A stretch of 64,000 nt of DNA from Auanema rhodensis (GCA_964057225.1 OZ059900.1:14771638-14835637); one strand, 5' to 3'; positions 46,908-58,999 are shown, counted from the stretch's first letter. Program-made: numbers and translations. The notes: generated from the sequence alone by a model not told the origin.

Positions 46908-47274
46908 TTGAATTTGCACTTAGAAACTTTCATTAAGAGTGTGAGTTTGAATTAAAGTAGAAAAATGAAACACTGTCTCTAACATATCTTGATTTATGGC
47001 CTACTTTACTCAAAGAGCTAATTGAAGTTTGGTGTTACAATTAACGATTGATTAACGCTGACGTTTCAATTTTTTTCATCGTAATTAAGATAGAACACTT
47101 AAATAAAATAGAAATGTTTGAAAATTTAAAAAAAAATCACAAGCTCAAACCACTTTTGAAAAAGCAGAAAGTTTAAAACAATCTTTTTTCTAATAATTAT
47201 CGTCTTTATCCGATTTTTTGAAGAAAACAAAAATAGCATAACATTCAATAACGATGAATCAGAACAAAAACATT

Positions 47275-47346
47275 CTCCCCGGCCGGGAATTGAACCCGGG
47301 TCTCGCATGTGACAGACGCGGATACTCACCACTATACTACCGAGGA
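47275..47346 (-). tRNA. tRNA-Asp (GTC) copy 108, class C
   Basis: Consensus; duplicate of copy 103. Confidence 0.97.
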
Positions 47347-47713
47347 TTGAATTTGCACTTAGAAACTTTCATTAAGAGTGTGAGTTTGAATTAAAGTAGA
47401 AAAATGAAACACTTTCTCTAACATATCTTGATTTATGGCCTACTTTACTCAAAGAGCTAATTGAAGTTTGGTGTTAAAATGAACAATTGATTAACGCTGA
47501 CGTTCCGTTTTTTTTTCATAGTAATTGAGATAGAACATTTAAATTAAATGGAAATGTTTAAAAATTTAGAAAATATCACAAGCTAAAATCACTTTTGAAA
47601 AAACAGAAAGTTTAAAACAACCTTTTTTCTAATAATTATCTTTTTTATCCGACTTTTGGAAAAAAACAAAAATAGCATAACATTCAATAACGATGAATCA
47701 GAACAAAAACATT

Positions 47714-47785
47714 CTCCCCGGCCGGGAATTGAACCCGGGTCTCGCATGTGACAGACGCGGATACTCACCACTATACTACCGAGGA
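47714..47785 (-). tRNA. tRNA-Asp (GTC) copy 109, class C
   Basis: Consensus; duplicate of copy 104 with a small spacer change (gaaaatatcac for gaaaaaaaacac). Confidence 0.97.
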
Positions 47786-48151
47786 TTGAATTTGCACTTA
47801 GAAACTTTCATTAAGAGTGTGAGTTTGAATTAAAGTAGAAAAATGAAACACTGTCTCTAACATATCTTGATTTATGGCCTACTTTACTCAAAGAGCTAAT
47901 TGAAGTTTGGTGTTACAATTAACGATTGATAAACGCTGACGTATCAATTTTTTTCATCGTAATTAAGATAGAACACTTAAATTAAATAGAAATGTTTGAA
48001 AATTTAAAAAAAATCACAAGCTCAAACCACTTTTGAAAAAGCAGAAAGTTTAAAACAATCATTTTTCTAATAATTATCGTCTTTATCCGACTTTTTGAAG
48101 AAAACAAAAATAGCATAACATTCAATAACGATGAATCAGAACAAAAACATT

Positions 48152-48223
48152 CTCCCCGTCCGGGAATTGAACCCGGGTCTCGCATGTGACAGACGCGGAT
48201 TCTCACCACTATACTACCGTGGA
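48152..48223 (-). tRNA. tRNA-Asp (GTC) copy 110, class R
   Basis: Mismatches 4-69, 7-66 and 12-23; duplicate of copy 105. Confidence 0.93.
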
Positions 48224-48590
48224 TTGAATTCGCACTTAGAAACTTTCATTAAGAGTGTGAGTTTGAATTAAAGTAGAAAAATGAAACACTGTCTCTAACA
48301 TATCTTGATTTATGGCCTACTTTACTCAAAGAGCTAGTTGAAGTTTGGTGTTAGAATGAACAATTGATTAACGCTGACGTTTCAATTTTTTTCATCGTAA
48401 TTGAGATAGAACATTTAGAATTAATGGAAATGTTTAACAATTTAGAAAAAAAACACAAGCTCAAATCACTTTTGAAAAAACAGAAAGTTTAAAACAACCC
48501 TTTTTCTAATAATTATCTTTTTCATCCGACTTTTGGAAAAAAACAAAAATAGCATAACATTAAATAACGATGAATCAGAACAAAAACATT

Positions 48591-48662
48591 CTCCCCGTCC
48601 GGGAATTGAACCCGGGTCTCGCATGTGACAGACGCGGATTCTCACCACTATACTACCGAGGA
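48591..48662 (-). tRNA. tRNA-Asp (GTC) copy 111, C66A/U23A
   Basis: Mismatches 7-66 and 12-23; duplicate of copy 106. Confidence 0.94.
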
Positions 48663-49030
48663 TTGAATTTGCACTTAGAAACTTTCATTAAGAGTGTGAG
48701 TTTGAATTAAAGTAGAAAAATGAAACACTTTCTCTAACATATCTTGATTTATGGCCTACTTTACTCAAAGAGCTAATTGAAGTTTGGTGTTAAAATGAAC
48801 AATTGATTAACGCTGACGTTCCGTTTTTTTTTCATAGTAATTGAGATAGAACATTTAAATTAAATGGAAATGTTTAAAAATTTAGAAAAAAAACACAAGC
48901 TAAAATCACTTTTGAAAAAACAGAAAGTTTAAAACAACCTTTTTTCTAATAATTATCTTTTTTATCCGACTTTTGGAAAAAAACAAAAATAGCATAACAT
49001 TCAATAACGATGAACCAGAACAAAAACATT

Positions 49031-49102
49031 CTCCCCGGCCGGGAATTGAACCCGGGTCTCGCATGTGACAGACGCGGATACTCACCACTATACTACCGAG
49101 GA
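49031..49102 (-). tRNA. tRNA-Asp (GTC) copy 112, class C
   Basis: Consensus; gatgaaccag marker. Confidence 0.97.
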
Positions 49103-49469
49103 TTGAATTTGCACTTAGAAACTTTCATTAAGAGTGTGAGTTTGAATTAAAGTAGAAAAATAAAACACTGTCTCTAACATATCTTGTTTTATGGCCTACT
49201 TTACTCAAAGAGCTAATTGAAGTTTGGTGTTACAATTAACGATTGATAAACGCTGACGTATCAATTTTTTTCATCGTAATTAAGATAGAACACTTAAATT
49301 AAATAGAAATGTTCGAAAATTTAAAAAAAAATCACAAGCTCAAACCACTTTTGAAAAAGCAGAAAGTTTAAAACAATCTTTTTTCTAATAATTATCGTCT
49401 TTATCCGACTTTTTGAAGAAAACAAAAATAGCATAACATTCAATAACGATGAATCAGAACAAAAACATT

Positions 49470-49541
49470 CTCCTTGGCCGGGAATTGAACCAGGGTCTCG
49501 CATGTGACAGACGCGGATACTTACCACTATACTACCGAGGA
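49470..49541 (-). tRNA. tRNA-Asp (GTC) copy 113, class Q with G20aA and G51U
   Basis: C5xA68, G20aA and G51U. The G51U change recurs in copy 56, about 25 kb away. Confidence 0.92.
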
Positions 49542-49908
49542 TTGAATTTGCACTTAGAAACTTTCATTAAGAGTGTGAGTTTGAATTAAAGTAGAAAAAT
49601 GAAACACTGTCTCTAACATATCTTGATTTATGGCCTACTTTACTCAAAGAGCTAATTGAAGTTTGGTGTTACAATTAACGATTGATAAACGCTGACGTAT
49701 CAATTTTTTTCATCGTAATTAAGATAGAACACTTAAACCAAATAGAAATGTTTGAAAATTTAAAAAAAAATCACAAGCTCAAATCACTTTTGAAAAAGCA
49801 GAAAGTTTAAAACAATCTTTTTTCTAATAATTATCGTTTTTATCCGACTTTTTGAAGAAAACAAAAATAGCATAACATTCAATAACGATGAATCAGAACA
49901 AAAACATT

Positions 49909-49980
49909 CTCCCCGGCCGGGAATTGAACCCGGGTCTCGCATGTGACAGACGCGGATACTCACCACTATACTACCGAGGA
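49909..49980 (-). tRNA. tRNA-Asp (GTC) copy 114, class C
   Basis: Consensus copy; counterpart of copy 96. Confidence 0.97.
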
Positions 49981-50347
49981 TTGAATTTGCACTTAGAAAC
50001 TTTCATTAAGAGTGTGAGTTTGAATTAAAGTAGAAAAATGAAACACTGTCTCTAACATATCTTGATTTATGGCCTACTTTACTCAAAGAGCTAATTGAAG
50101 TTTGGTGTTACAATTAACGATTGATTTACGCTGACGTTTCAATTTTTTTCATCGTAATTAAGATAGAACACTTAAATAAAATAGAAATGTTTGAAAATTT
50201 AAAAAAAAATCACAAGCTTAAACCACTTTTGAAAAAGCAGAAAGTTTAAAACAATCTTTTTTCTAATAATTATCGTCTTTATCCGACTTTTTGAAGAAAA
50301 CAAAAATAGCATAACATTCAATAACGATGAATCAGAACAAAAACATT

Positions 50348-50419
50348 CTCCTTGGCCGGGAATTGAACCCGGGTCTCGCATGTGACAGACGCGGATACTC
50401 ACCACTATACTACCGAGGA
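50348..50419 (-). tRNA. tRNA-Asp (GTC) copy 115, class Q
   Basis: C5xA68; counterpart of copy 97. Confidence 0.96.
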
Positions 50420-50784
50420 TTGAATTTGCACTTAGAAACTTTCATTAAGAGTGTGAGTTTGAATTAAAGTAGAAAAATGAAACACTGTCTCTAACATATC
50501 TTGATTTTTGGCCTACTTTACTCAAAGAGCTAATTGAAGTTTGGTGTTACAATTAACGATTGATTAACGCTGATGTTTCAATTTTTTTCATCGTAATTGA
50601 GATAGAACATTCAAATTAAATGGAAATGTTTAAAATTTAGTAAATATCACAAGCTCAAATTACTTTTGAAAAAACAGAAAGTTTAAAACAACCTTTTTTC
50701 TAATGATTATCTTTTTTATCCGACTTTCGGAAGAAAACAAAAATAGCATAACATTCAATAACGATGAATCAGAACAAAAACATT

Positions 50785-50856
50785 CTCCCCGGCCGGGAAT
50801 TGAACCCGGGTCTCGCATGTGACAGACGCGGATACTCACCACTATACTACCGAGGA
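50785..50856 (-). tRNA. tRNA-Asp (GTC) copy 116, class C
   Basis: Consensus with the tttagtaaatatcac spacer; first member of the 1754-bp tetramer. Confidence 0.97.
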
Positions 50857-51223
50857 TTGAATTTGCACTTAGAAACTTTCATTAAGAGTGTGAGTTTGAA
50901 TTAAAGTAGAAAAATAAAACACTGTCTCTAACATATCTTGTTTTATGGCCTACTTTACTCAAAGAGCTAATTGAAGTTTGGTGTTACAATTAACGATTGA
51001 TAAACGCTGACGTATCAATTTTTTTCATCGTAATTAAGATAGAACACTTAAATTAAATAGAAATGTTCGAAAATTTAAAAAAAAATCACAAGCTCAAACC
51101 ACTTTTGAAAAAGCAGAAAGTTTAAAACAATCTTTTTTCTAATAATTATCGTCTTTATCCGACTTTTTGAAGAAAACAAAAATAGCATAACATTCAATAA
51201 CGATGAATCAGAACAAAAACATT

Positions 51224-51295
51224 CTCCTTGGCCGGGAATTGAACCCGGGTCTCGCATGTGACAGACGCGGATACTCACCACTATACTACCGAGGA
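51224..51295 (-). tRNA. tRNA-Asp (GTC) copy 117, class Q
   Basis: C5xA68; like copy 95 but without G20aA. Confidence 0.96.
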
Positions 51296-51662
51296 TTGAA
51301 TTTGCACTTAGAAACTTTCATTAAGAGTGTGAGTTTGAATTAAAGTAGAAAAATGAAACACTGTCTCTAACATATCTTGATTTATGGCCTACTTTACTCA
51401 AAGAGCTAATTGAAGTTTGGTGTTACAATTAACGATTGATAAACGCTGACGTATCAATTTTTTTCATCGTAATTAAGATAGAACACTTAAACCAAATAGA
51501 AATGTTTGAAAATTTAAAAAAAAATCACAAGCTCAAATCACTTTTGAAAAAGCAGAAAGTTTAAAACAATCTTTTTTCTAATAATTATCGTTTTTATCCG
51601 ACTTTTTGAAGAAAACAAAAATAGCATAACATTCAATAACGATGAATCAGAACAAAAACATT

Positions 51663-51734
51663 CTCCCCGGCCGGGAATTGAACCCGGGTCTCGCATGTGA
51701 CAGACGCGGATACTCACCACTATACTACCGAGGA
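51663..51734 (-). tRNA. tRNA-Asp (GTC) copy 118, class C
   Basis: Consensus copy. Confidence 0.97.
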
Positions 51735-52101
51735 TTGAATTTGCACTTAGAAACTTTCATTAAGAGTGTGAGTTTGAATTAAAGTAGAAAAATGAAACAC
51801 TGTCTCTAACATATCTTGATTTATGGCCTACTTTACTCAAAGAGCTAATTGAAGTTTGGTGTTACAATTAACGATTGATTTACGCTGACGTTTCAATTTT
51901 TTTCATCGTAATTAAGATAGAACACTTAAATAAAATAGAAATGTTTGAAAATTTAAAAAAAAATCACAAGCTTAAACCACTTTTGAAAAAGCAGAAAGTT
52001 TAAAACAATCTTTTTTCTAATAATTATCGTCTTTATCCGACTTTTTGAAGAAAACAAAAATAGCATAACATTCAATAACGATGAATCAGAACAAAAACAT
52101 T

Positions 52102-52173
52102 CTCCTTGGCCGGGAATTGAACCCGGGTCTCGCATGTGACAGACGCGGATACTCACCACTATACTACCGAGGA
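52102..52173 (-). tRNA. tRNA-Asp (GTC) copy 119, class Q
   Basis: C5xA68; counterpart of copies 97 and 115. Confidence 0.96.
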
Positions 52174-52538
52174 TTGAATTTGCACTTAGAAACTTTCATT
52201 AAGAGTGTGAGTTTGAATTAAAGTAGAAAAATGAAACACTGTCTCTAACATATCTTGATTTTTGGCCTACTTTACTCAAAGAGCTAATTGAAGTTTGGTG
52301 TTACAATTAACGATTGATTAACGCTGATGTTTCAATTTTTTTCATCGTAATTGAGATAGAACATTCAAATTAAATGGAAATGTTTAAAATTTAGTAAATA
52401 TCACAAGCTCAAATTACTTTTGAAAAAACAGAAAGTTTAAAACAACCTTTTTTCTAATGATTATCTTTTTTATCCGACTTTCGGAAGAAAACAAAAATAG
52501 CATAACATTCAATAACGATGAATCAGAACAAAAACATT

Positions 52539-52610
52539 CTCCCCGGCCGGGAATTGAACCCGGGTCTCGCATGTGACAGACGCGGATACTCACCACTATA
52601 CTACCGAGGA
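52539..52610 (-). tRNA. tRNA-Asp (GTC) copy 120, class C
   Basis: Consensus; duplicate of copy 116. Confidence 0.97.
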
Positions 52611-52977
52611 TTGAATTTGCACTTAGAAACTTTCATTAAGAGTGTGAGTTTGAATTAAAGTAGAAAAATAAAACACTGTCTCTAACATATCTTGTTTTAT
52701 GGCCTACTTTACTCAAAGAGCTAATTGAAGTTTGGTGTTACAATTAACGATTGATAAACGCTGACGTATCAATTTTTTTCATCGTAATTAAGATAGAACA
52801 CTTAAATTAAATAGAAATGTTCGAAAATTTAAAAAAAAATCACAAGCTCAAACCACTTTTGAAAAAGCAGAAAGTTTAAAACAATCTTTTTTCTAATAAT
52901 TATCGTCTTTATCCGACTTTTTGAAGAAAACAAAAATAGCATAACATTCAATAACGATGAATCAGAACAAAAACATT

Positions 52978-53049
52978 CTCCTTGGCCGGGAATTGAACCC
53001 GGGTCTCGCATGTGACAGACGCGGATACTCACCACTATACTACCGAGGA
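52978..53049 (-). tRNA. tRNA-Asp (GTC) copy 121, class Q
   Basis: C5xA68; duplicate of copy 117. Confidence 0.96.
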
Positions 53050-53416
53050 TTGAATTTGCACTTAGAAACTTTCATTAAGAGTGTGAGTTTGAATTAAAGT
53101 AGAAAAATGAAACACTGTCTCTAACATATCTTGATTTATGGCCTACTTTACTCAAAGAGCTAATTGAAGTTTGGTGTTACAATTAACGATTGATTAACGC
53201 TGACGTTTCAATTTTTTTCATCGTAATTAAGATAGAACACTTAAATAAAATAGAAATGTTTGAAAATTTGAAAAAAAATCACAAGCTCAAACCACTTTTG
53301 AAAAAGCAGAAAGTTTAAAACAATCTTTTTTCTAATAATTATCGTCTTTATCCGATTTTTTGAAGAAAACAAAAATAGCATAACATTCAATAACAATGAA
53401 TCCGAACAAAAACATT

Positions 53417-53488
53417 CTCCCCGGCCGGGAATTGAACCCGGGTCTCGCATGTGACAGACGCGGATACTCACCACTATACTACCGAGGA
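53417..53488 (-). tRNA. tRNA-Asp (GTC) copy 122, class C
   Basis: Consensus; matches copy 98 including the caatgaatccg marker, but with no LTR in the spacer. Confidence 0.97.
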
Positions 53489-53855
53489 TTGAATTTGCAC
53501 TTAGAAACTTTCATTAAGAGTGTGAGTTTGAATTAAAGTAGAAAAATGAAACACTGTCTCTAACATATCTTGATTTATGGCCTACTTTACTCAAAGAGCT
53601 AATTGAAGTTTGGTATTACAATTAACGATTGATAAACGCTGACGTATCAATTTTTTTCATCGTAATTAAGATAGAACACTTAAATTAAATAGAAATGTTT
53701 GAAAATTTAAAAAAAAATCACAAGCTCAAATCACTTTTGAAAAAGCAGAAAGTTTAAAACAATCTTTTTTCTAATAATTATCGTTTTTATCCGACTTTTT
53801 GAAGAAAACAAAAATAGCATAACATTCAATAACGATGAATCAGAACAAAAACATT

Positions 53856-53927
53856 CTCCCCGGCCGGGAATTGAACCCAGGTCTCGCATGTGACAGACGC
53901 GGATACTCACCACTATACTACCGAGGA
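53856..53927 (-). tRNA. tRNA-Asp (GTC) copy 123, C50U
   Basis: C50U turns C50-G64 into a U-G wobble; otherwise consensus. Confidence 0.96.
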
Positions 53928-54294
53928 TTGAATTTGCACTTAGAAACTTTCATTAAGAGTGTGAGTTTGAATTAAAGTAGAAAAATGAAACACTGTCTCT
54001 AACATATCTTGATTTATGGCCTACTTTACTCAAAGAGCTAATTGAAGTTTGGTGTTACAATTAACGATTGATTAACGCTGACGTTTCAATTTTTTTCATC
54101 GTAATTAAGATAGAACACTTAAATAAAATAGAAATGTTTGAAAATTTAAAAAAAAATCACAAGCTCAAACCACTTTTGAAAAAGCAGAAAGTTTAAAACA
54201 ATCTTTTTTCTAATAATTATCGTCTTTATCCGATTTTTTGAAGAAAACAAAAATAGCATAACATTCAATAACGATGAATCCGAACAAAAACATT

Positions 54295-54366
54295 CTCCCC
54301 GGCCGGGAATTGAACCCGGGTCTCGCATGTGACAGACGCGGATTCTCACCACTATACTACCGAGGA
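54295..54366 (-). tRNA. tRNA-Asp (GTC) copy 124, U23A
   Basis: A12xA23; counterpart of copy 100. Confidence 0.95.
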
Positions 54367-54733
54367 TTGAATTTGCACTTAGAAACTTTCATTAAGAGTG
54401 TGAGTTTGAATTAAAGTAGAAAAATGAAACACTGTCTCTAACATATCTTGATTTATGGCCTACTTTACTCAAAGAGCTAATTGAAGTTTGGTGTTACAAT
54501 TAACGATTGATTAACGCTGACGTTTCAATTTTTTTCATCGTAATTAAGATAGAACACTTAAATAAAATAGAAATGTTTGAAAATTTGAAAAAAAATCACA
54601 AGCTCAAACCACTTTTGAAAAAGCAGAAAGTTTAAAACAACCCTTTTTCTAATAATTATCTTTTTCATCCGACTTTTGGAAAAAAACAAAAATAGCATAA
54701 CATTCAATAACGATGAATCAGAACAAAAACATT

Positions 54734-54805
54734 CTCCCCGGCCGGGAATTTAACCCGGGTCTCGCATGTGACAGACGCGGATACTCACCACTATACTACC
54801 GAGGA
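54734..54805 (-). tRNA. tRNA-Asp (GTC) copy 125, class K (C56A, likely pseudogene)
   Basis: C56A; otherwise consensus. Confidence 0.88.
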
Positions 54806-55172
54806 TTGAATTTGCACTTAGAAACTTTTATTAAGAGTGTGAGTTTGAATTAAAGTAGAAAAATGAAACACTGTCTCTAACATATCTTGATTTATGGCCT
54901 ACTTTACTCAAAAAGCTAATTGAAGTTTGGTGTTAGAATGAACAATTGATTAACGCTGACGTTTCAATTTTTTTCATCGTAATTGAGATAGAACATTTAA
55001 AATAAATGGAAATGTTTAACAATTTAGAAAAAAATCACAAGCTCAAACCACTTTTGAAAAAGCAGAAAGTTTAAAACAACCCTTTTTCTAATAATTATCT
55101 TTTTCATCCGACTTTTGGAAAAAAACAAAAATAGCATAACATTAAATAACGATGAATCAGAACAAAAACATT

Positions 55173-55244
55173 CTCCCCGTCCGGGAATTGAACATGGGTC
55201 TCGCATGTGACAGACGCAGATACTCACCACTATCCTACCGAGGA
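55173..55244 (-). tRNA. tRNA-Asp (GTC) copy 126, class N, T stem broken (probable pseudogene)
   Basis: U11G, C27U and G7xA66, plus G51A and G52U, which remove two T-stem pairs and the first base of box B. It is the most damaged copy in the window. Confidence 0.85.
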
Positions 55245-55609
55245 TTGAATTTGCACTTAGAAACTTTCATTAAGAGTGTGAGTTTGAAATATAGTAGAAA
55301 AATGAAACACTGTCTCTAACATATATTGATTTTTGGCCTACTTTACTCAAAGAGCTAATTGAAGTTTGGTGTTACAATTAACGATTGATTAACGCTGATG
55401 TTTCAATTTTTTTCATCGTAATTGAGATAGAACATTCAAATTAAATGGAAATGTTTAAAATTTAGTAAATATCACAAGCTCAAATTACTTTTGAAAAAAC
55501 AGAAAGTTTAAAACAACCTTTTTTCTAATGATTATCTTTTTTATCCGACTTTCGGAAGAAAACAAAAATAGCATAACATTCAATAACGATGAATCAGAAC
55601 AAAAACATT

Positions 55610-55681
55610 CTCCCCGGCCGGGAATTGAACCCGGGTCTCGCATGTGACAGACGCGGATACTCACCACTATACTACCGAGGA
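55610..55681 (-). tRNA. tRNA-Asp (GTC) copy 127, class C
   Basis: Consensus; counterpart of copies 20, 130 and 142. Confidence 0.97.
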
Positions 55682-56048
55682 TTGAATTTGCACTTAGAAA
55701 CTTTCATTAAGAGTGTGAGTTTGAATTATAGTAGAAAAATGAAACACTGTTTCTAACATATCTTGATTTATGGCCTACTTTACTCAAAGAGCTAATTGAA
55801 GTTTGGTGTTAGAATGAACAATTGATTAACGCTGACGTTTCAATTTTTTTCATCGTAATTGAGATAGAACATTTAGAATAAATGGAAATGTTTAACAATT
55901 TAGAAAAAAAACACAAGCTCAAATCACTTTTGAAAAAACAAAAAGTTTAAAACAACCCTTTTTCTAATAATTATCTTTTTCATCCGACTTTTGGAAAAAA
56001 ACAAAAATAGCATAACATTAAATAACGATGAATCAGAACAAAAACATT

Positions 56049-56120
56049 CTCCCCGTCCGGGAATTGAACCCGGGTCTCGCATGTGACAGACGCGGATTCT
56101 CACCACTATACTACCGTGGA
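56049..56120 (-). tRNA. tRNA-Asp (GTC) copy 128, class R
   Basis: Mismatches 4-69, 7-66 and 12-23; counterpart of copies 21 and 143. Confidence 0.93.
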
Positions 56121-56486
56121 TTGAATTCGCACTTAGAAACTTTCATTAAGAGTGTGAGTTTGAATTATAGTAGAAAAATGAAACACTGTCTCTAACATAT
56201 CTTGATTTATGGCCTACTTTACTCAAAGAGCTAATTGGATTTGGTGTTAGAATGAACAATTGATTAACGCTGACGTTTTAATTTTTTTCATCGTAATTAA
56301 GATAGAACACTTAAATAAAATAGAAATGTTTAACAATTTAGAAAAAAATCACAAGCTCAAACCACTTTTGAAAAAGCAGAAAGTTTAAAACAACCCTTTT
56401 TCTAATAATTATCTTTTTCATCCGACTTTTGGAAAAAAACAAAAATAGCATAAAATTAAATAACGATGAATCAGAACAAAAACATT

Positions 56487-56558
56487 CTCCCCGTCCGGGA
56501 ATTGAACCCGGGTCTCGCATGTGACAGACGCAGATACTCACCACTATCCTAACGAGGA
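56487..56558 (-). tRNA. tRNA-Asp (GTC) copy 129, class N with C66A and G7U
   Basis: G7U restores pairing with A66 (acceptor TCCTCGT/ACGGGGA), but U11G still breaks the D stem and box A. Confidence 0.9.
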
Positions 56559-56923
56559 TTGAATTTGCACTTAGAAACTTTCATTAAGAGTGTGAGTTTG
56601 AATTATAGTAGAAAAATGAAACACTGTTTCTAACATATCTTGATTTATGGCCTACTTTACTCAAAGAGCTAATTGAAGTTTGGTGTTACAATTAACGATT
56701 GATTAACGCTGATGTTTCAATTTTTTTCATCGTAATTGAGATAGAACATTCAAATTAAATGGAAATGTTTAAAATTTAGTAAATATCACAAGCTCAAATT
56801 ACTTTTGAAAAAACAGAAAGTTTAAAACAACCTTTTTTCTAATGATTATCTTTTTTATCCGACTTTCGGAAGAAAACAAAAATAGCATAACATTCAATAA
56901 CGATGAATCAGAACAAAAACATT

Positions 56924-56995
56924 CTCCCCGGCCGGGAATTGAACCCGGGTCTCGCATGTGACAGACGCGGATACTCACCACTATACTACCGAGGA
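56924..56995 (-). tRNA. tRNA-Asp (GTC) copy 130, class C
   Basis: Consensus copy. Confidence 0.97.
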
Positions 56996-57361
56996 TTGAA
57001 TTTGCACTTAGAAACTTTCATTAAGAGTGTGAGTTTGAATTATAGTAGAAAAATGAAACACTGTTTCTAACATATCTTGATTTATGGCCTACTTTACTCA
57101 AAGAGCTAATTGAAGTTTGGTGTTAGAATGAACAATTGATTAACGCTGACGTTTCAATTTTTTTCATCGTAATTGAGATAGAACATTTAGAATAAATGGA
57201 AATGTTTAACAATTTAGAAAAAAAACACAAGCTCAAATCACTTTTGAAAAAACAGAAAGTTTAAAACAACCCTTTTTCTAATAATTATCTTTTTCATCCG
57301 ACTTTTGGAAAAAACAAAAATAGCATAACATTAAATAACGATGAATCAGAACAAAAACATT

Positions 57362-57433
57362 CTCCCCGTCCGGGAATTGAACCCGGGTCTCGCATGTGAC
57401 AGACGCGGATTCTCACCACTATACTACCGTGGA
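57362..57433 (-). tRNA. tRNA-Asp (GTC) copy 131, class R
   Basis: Mismatches 4-69, 7-66 and 12-23; one A is lost from an A run in its 3' spacer. Confidence 0.93.
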
Positions 57434-57799
57434 TTGAATTCGCACTTAGAAACTTTCATTAAGAGTGTGAGTTTGAATTATAGTAGAAAAATGAAACACT
57501 GTCTCTAACATATCTTGATTTATGGCCTACTTTACTCAAAGAGCTAATTGGATTTGGTGTTAGAATGAACAATTGATTAACGCTGACGTTTTAATTTTTT
57601 TCATCGTAATTAAGATAGAACACTTAAATAAAATAGAAATGTTTGAAAATTTAAAAAAAAATCACAAGCTCAAACCACTTTTGAAAAAGCAGAAAGTTTA
57701 AAACAATCTTTTTTCTAATAATTATCGTCTTCATCCGACTTTTTGAAGAAAACAAAAATAGCATAACATTCAATAACGATGAATCCGAACAAAAACATT

Positions 57800-57871
57800 C
57801 TCCCCGGCCGGGAATTGAACCCGGGTCTCGCATGTGACAAACGCGGATACTCACCACTATACTACCGAGGA
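57800..57871 (-). tRNA. tRNA-Asp (GTC) copy 132, C32U
   Basis: Anticodon loop TTGTCAC; U32 is a common base here, so the gene is probably functional. Confidence 0.96.
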
Positions 57872-58238
57872 TTGAATTTGCACTTAGAAACTTTCATTAA
57901 GAGTGTGAGTTTGAATTAAAGTAGAAAAATGAAACACTGTCTCTAACATATCTTGATTTATGGCCTACTTTACTCAAAGAGCTAATTGAAGTTTGGTGTT
58001 ACAATTAACGATTGATTAACGCTGACGTTTCAATTTTTTTCATCGTAATTAAGATAGAACACTTAAATAAAATAGAAATGTTTGAAAATTTAAAAAAAAA
58101 TCACAAGCTCAAACCACTTTTGAAAAAGCAGAAAGTTTAAAACAACCCTTTTTCTAATAATTATCTTTTTCATCCGACTTTTGGAAAAAAACAAAAATAG
58201 CATAACATTCAATAACGATGAATCAGAACAAAAACATT

Positions 58239-58310
58239 CTCCCCGGCCGGGAATTTAACCCGGGTCTCGCATGTGACAGACGCGGATTCTCACCACTATA
58301 CTACCGTGGA
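58239..58310 (-). tRNA. tRNA-Asp (GTC) copy 133, class K with U4A and U23A (likely pseudogene)
   Basis: C56A together with A4xG69 and A12xA23: a recombinant of class K (3' part) and class R (5' part). Confidence 0.87.
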
Positions 58311-58528
58311 TTGAATTCGCACTTAGAAACTTTCATTAAGAGTGTGAGTTTGAATTATAGTAGAAAAATGAAACACTGTCTCTAACATATCTTGATTTAT
58401 GGCCTACTTTACTCAAAGAGCTAATTGGATTTGGTGTTAGAATGAACAATTGATTAACGCTAACGTTTTAATTTTTTTCATCGTAATTGAGATAGAACAT
58501 TAAAAATAAATGGAAATGTTTAACAATT

Positions 58529-58541
58529 TAGAAAAAAACGA
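58529..58541. other. 116-bp spacer deletion junction, unit 134
   Basis: The spacer passes from tttagaaaaaa to acgatgaatccg, removing the oligo-T-rich middle part; unit length is 323 bp. Confidence 0.85.
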
Positions 58542-58561
58542 TGAATCCGAACAAAAACATT

Positions 58562-58633
58562 CTCCCCGGCCGGGAATTGAACCCGGGTCTCGCATGTGAC
58601 AGACGCGGATACTCACCACTATACTACCGAGGA
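58562..58633 (-). tRNA. tRNA-Asp (GTC) copy 134, class C
   Basis: Consensus; the spacer 3' of it has a 116-bp deletion ending just after the terminator region. Confidence 0.97.
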
Positions 58634-58999
58634 TTGAATTTGCACTTAGAAACTTTCATTAAGAGTGTGAGTTTGAATTAAAGTAGAAAAATGAAACACT
58701 GTCTCTAACATATCTTGATTTATGGCCTACTTTACTCAAAGAGCTAATTGGATTTGGTGTTAGAATGAACAATTGATTAACGCTGACGTTTTAATTTTTT
58801 TCATCGTAATTAAGATAGAACACTTAAATAAAATAGAAATGTTTAACAATTTAGAAAAAAATCACAAGCTCAAACCACTTTTGAAAAAGCAGAAAGTTTA
58901 AAACAACCCTTTTTCTAATAATTATCTTTTTCATCCGACTTTTGGAAAAAAACAAAAATAGCATAACATTAAATAACGATGAATCAGAACAAAAACATT

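Larger units (their letters stand above)
44712..49102. repeat. Duplicated 2195-bp pentamer (copies 103-107 and 108-112)
   Basis: Five units of classes C, C, R, C66A/U23A, C recur in order at a 2195-2196-bp offset. One small spacer difference between copies 104 and 109 was noted. Confidence 0.9.
50420..53049. repeat. 1754-bp tetramer (copies 116-119) and half copy (120-121)
   Basis: Copies 120 and 121 repeat 116 and 117 at a 1754-bp offset, including the tttagtaaatatcac and cttgttttatgg spacer markers. Confidence 0.87.
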
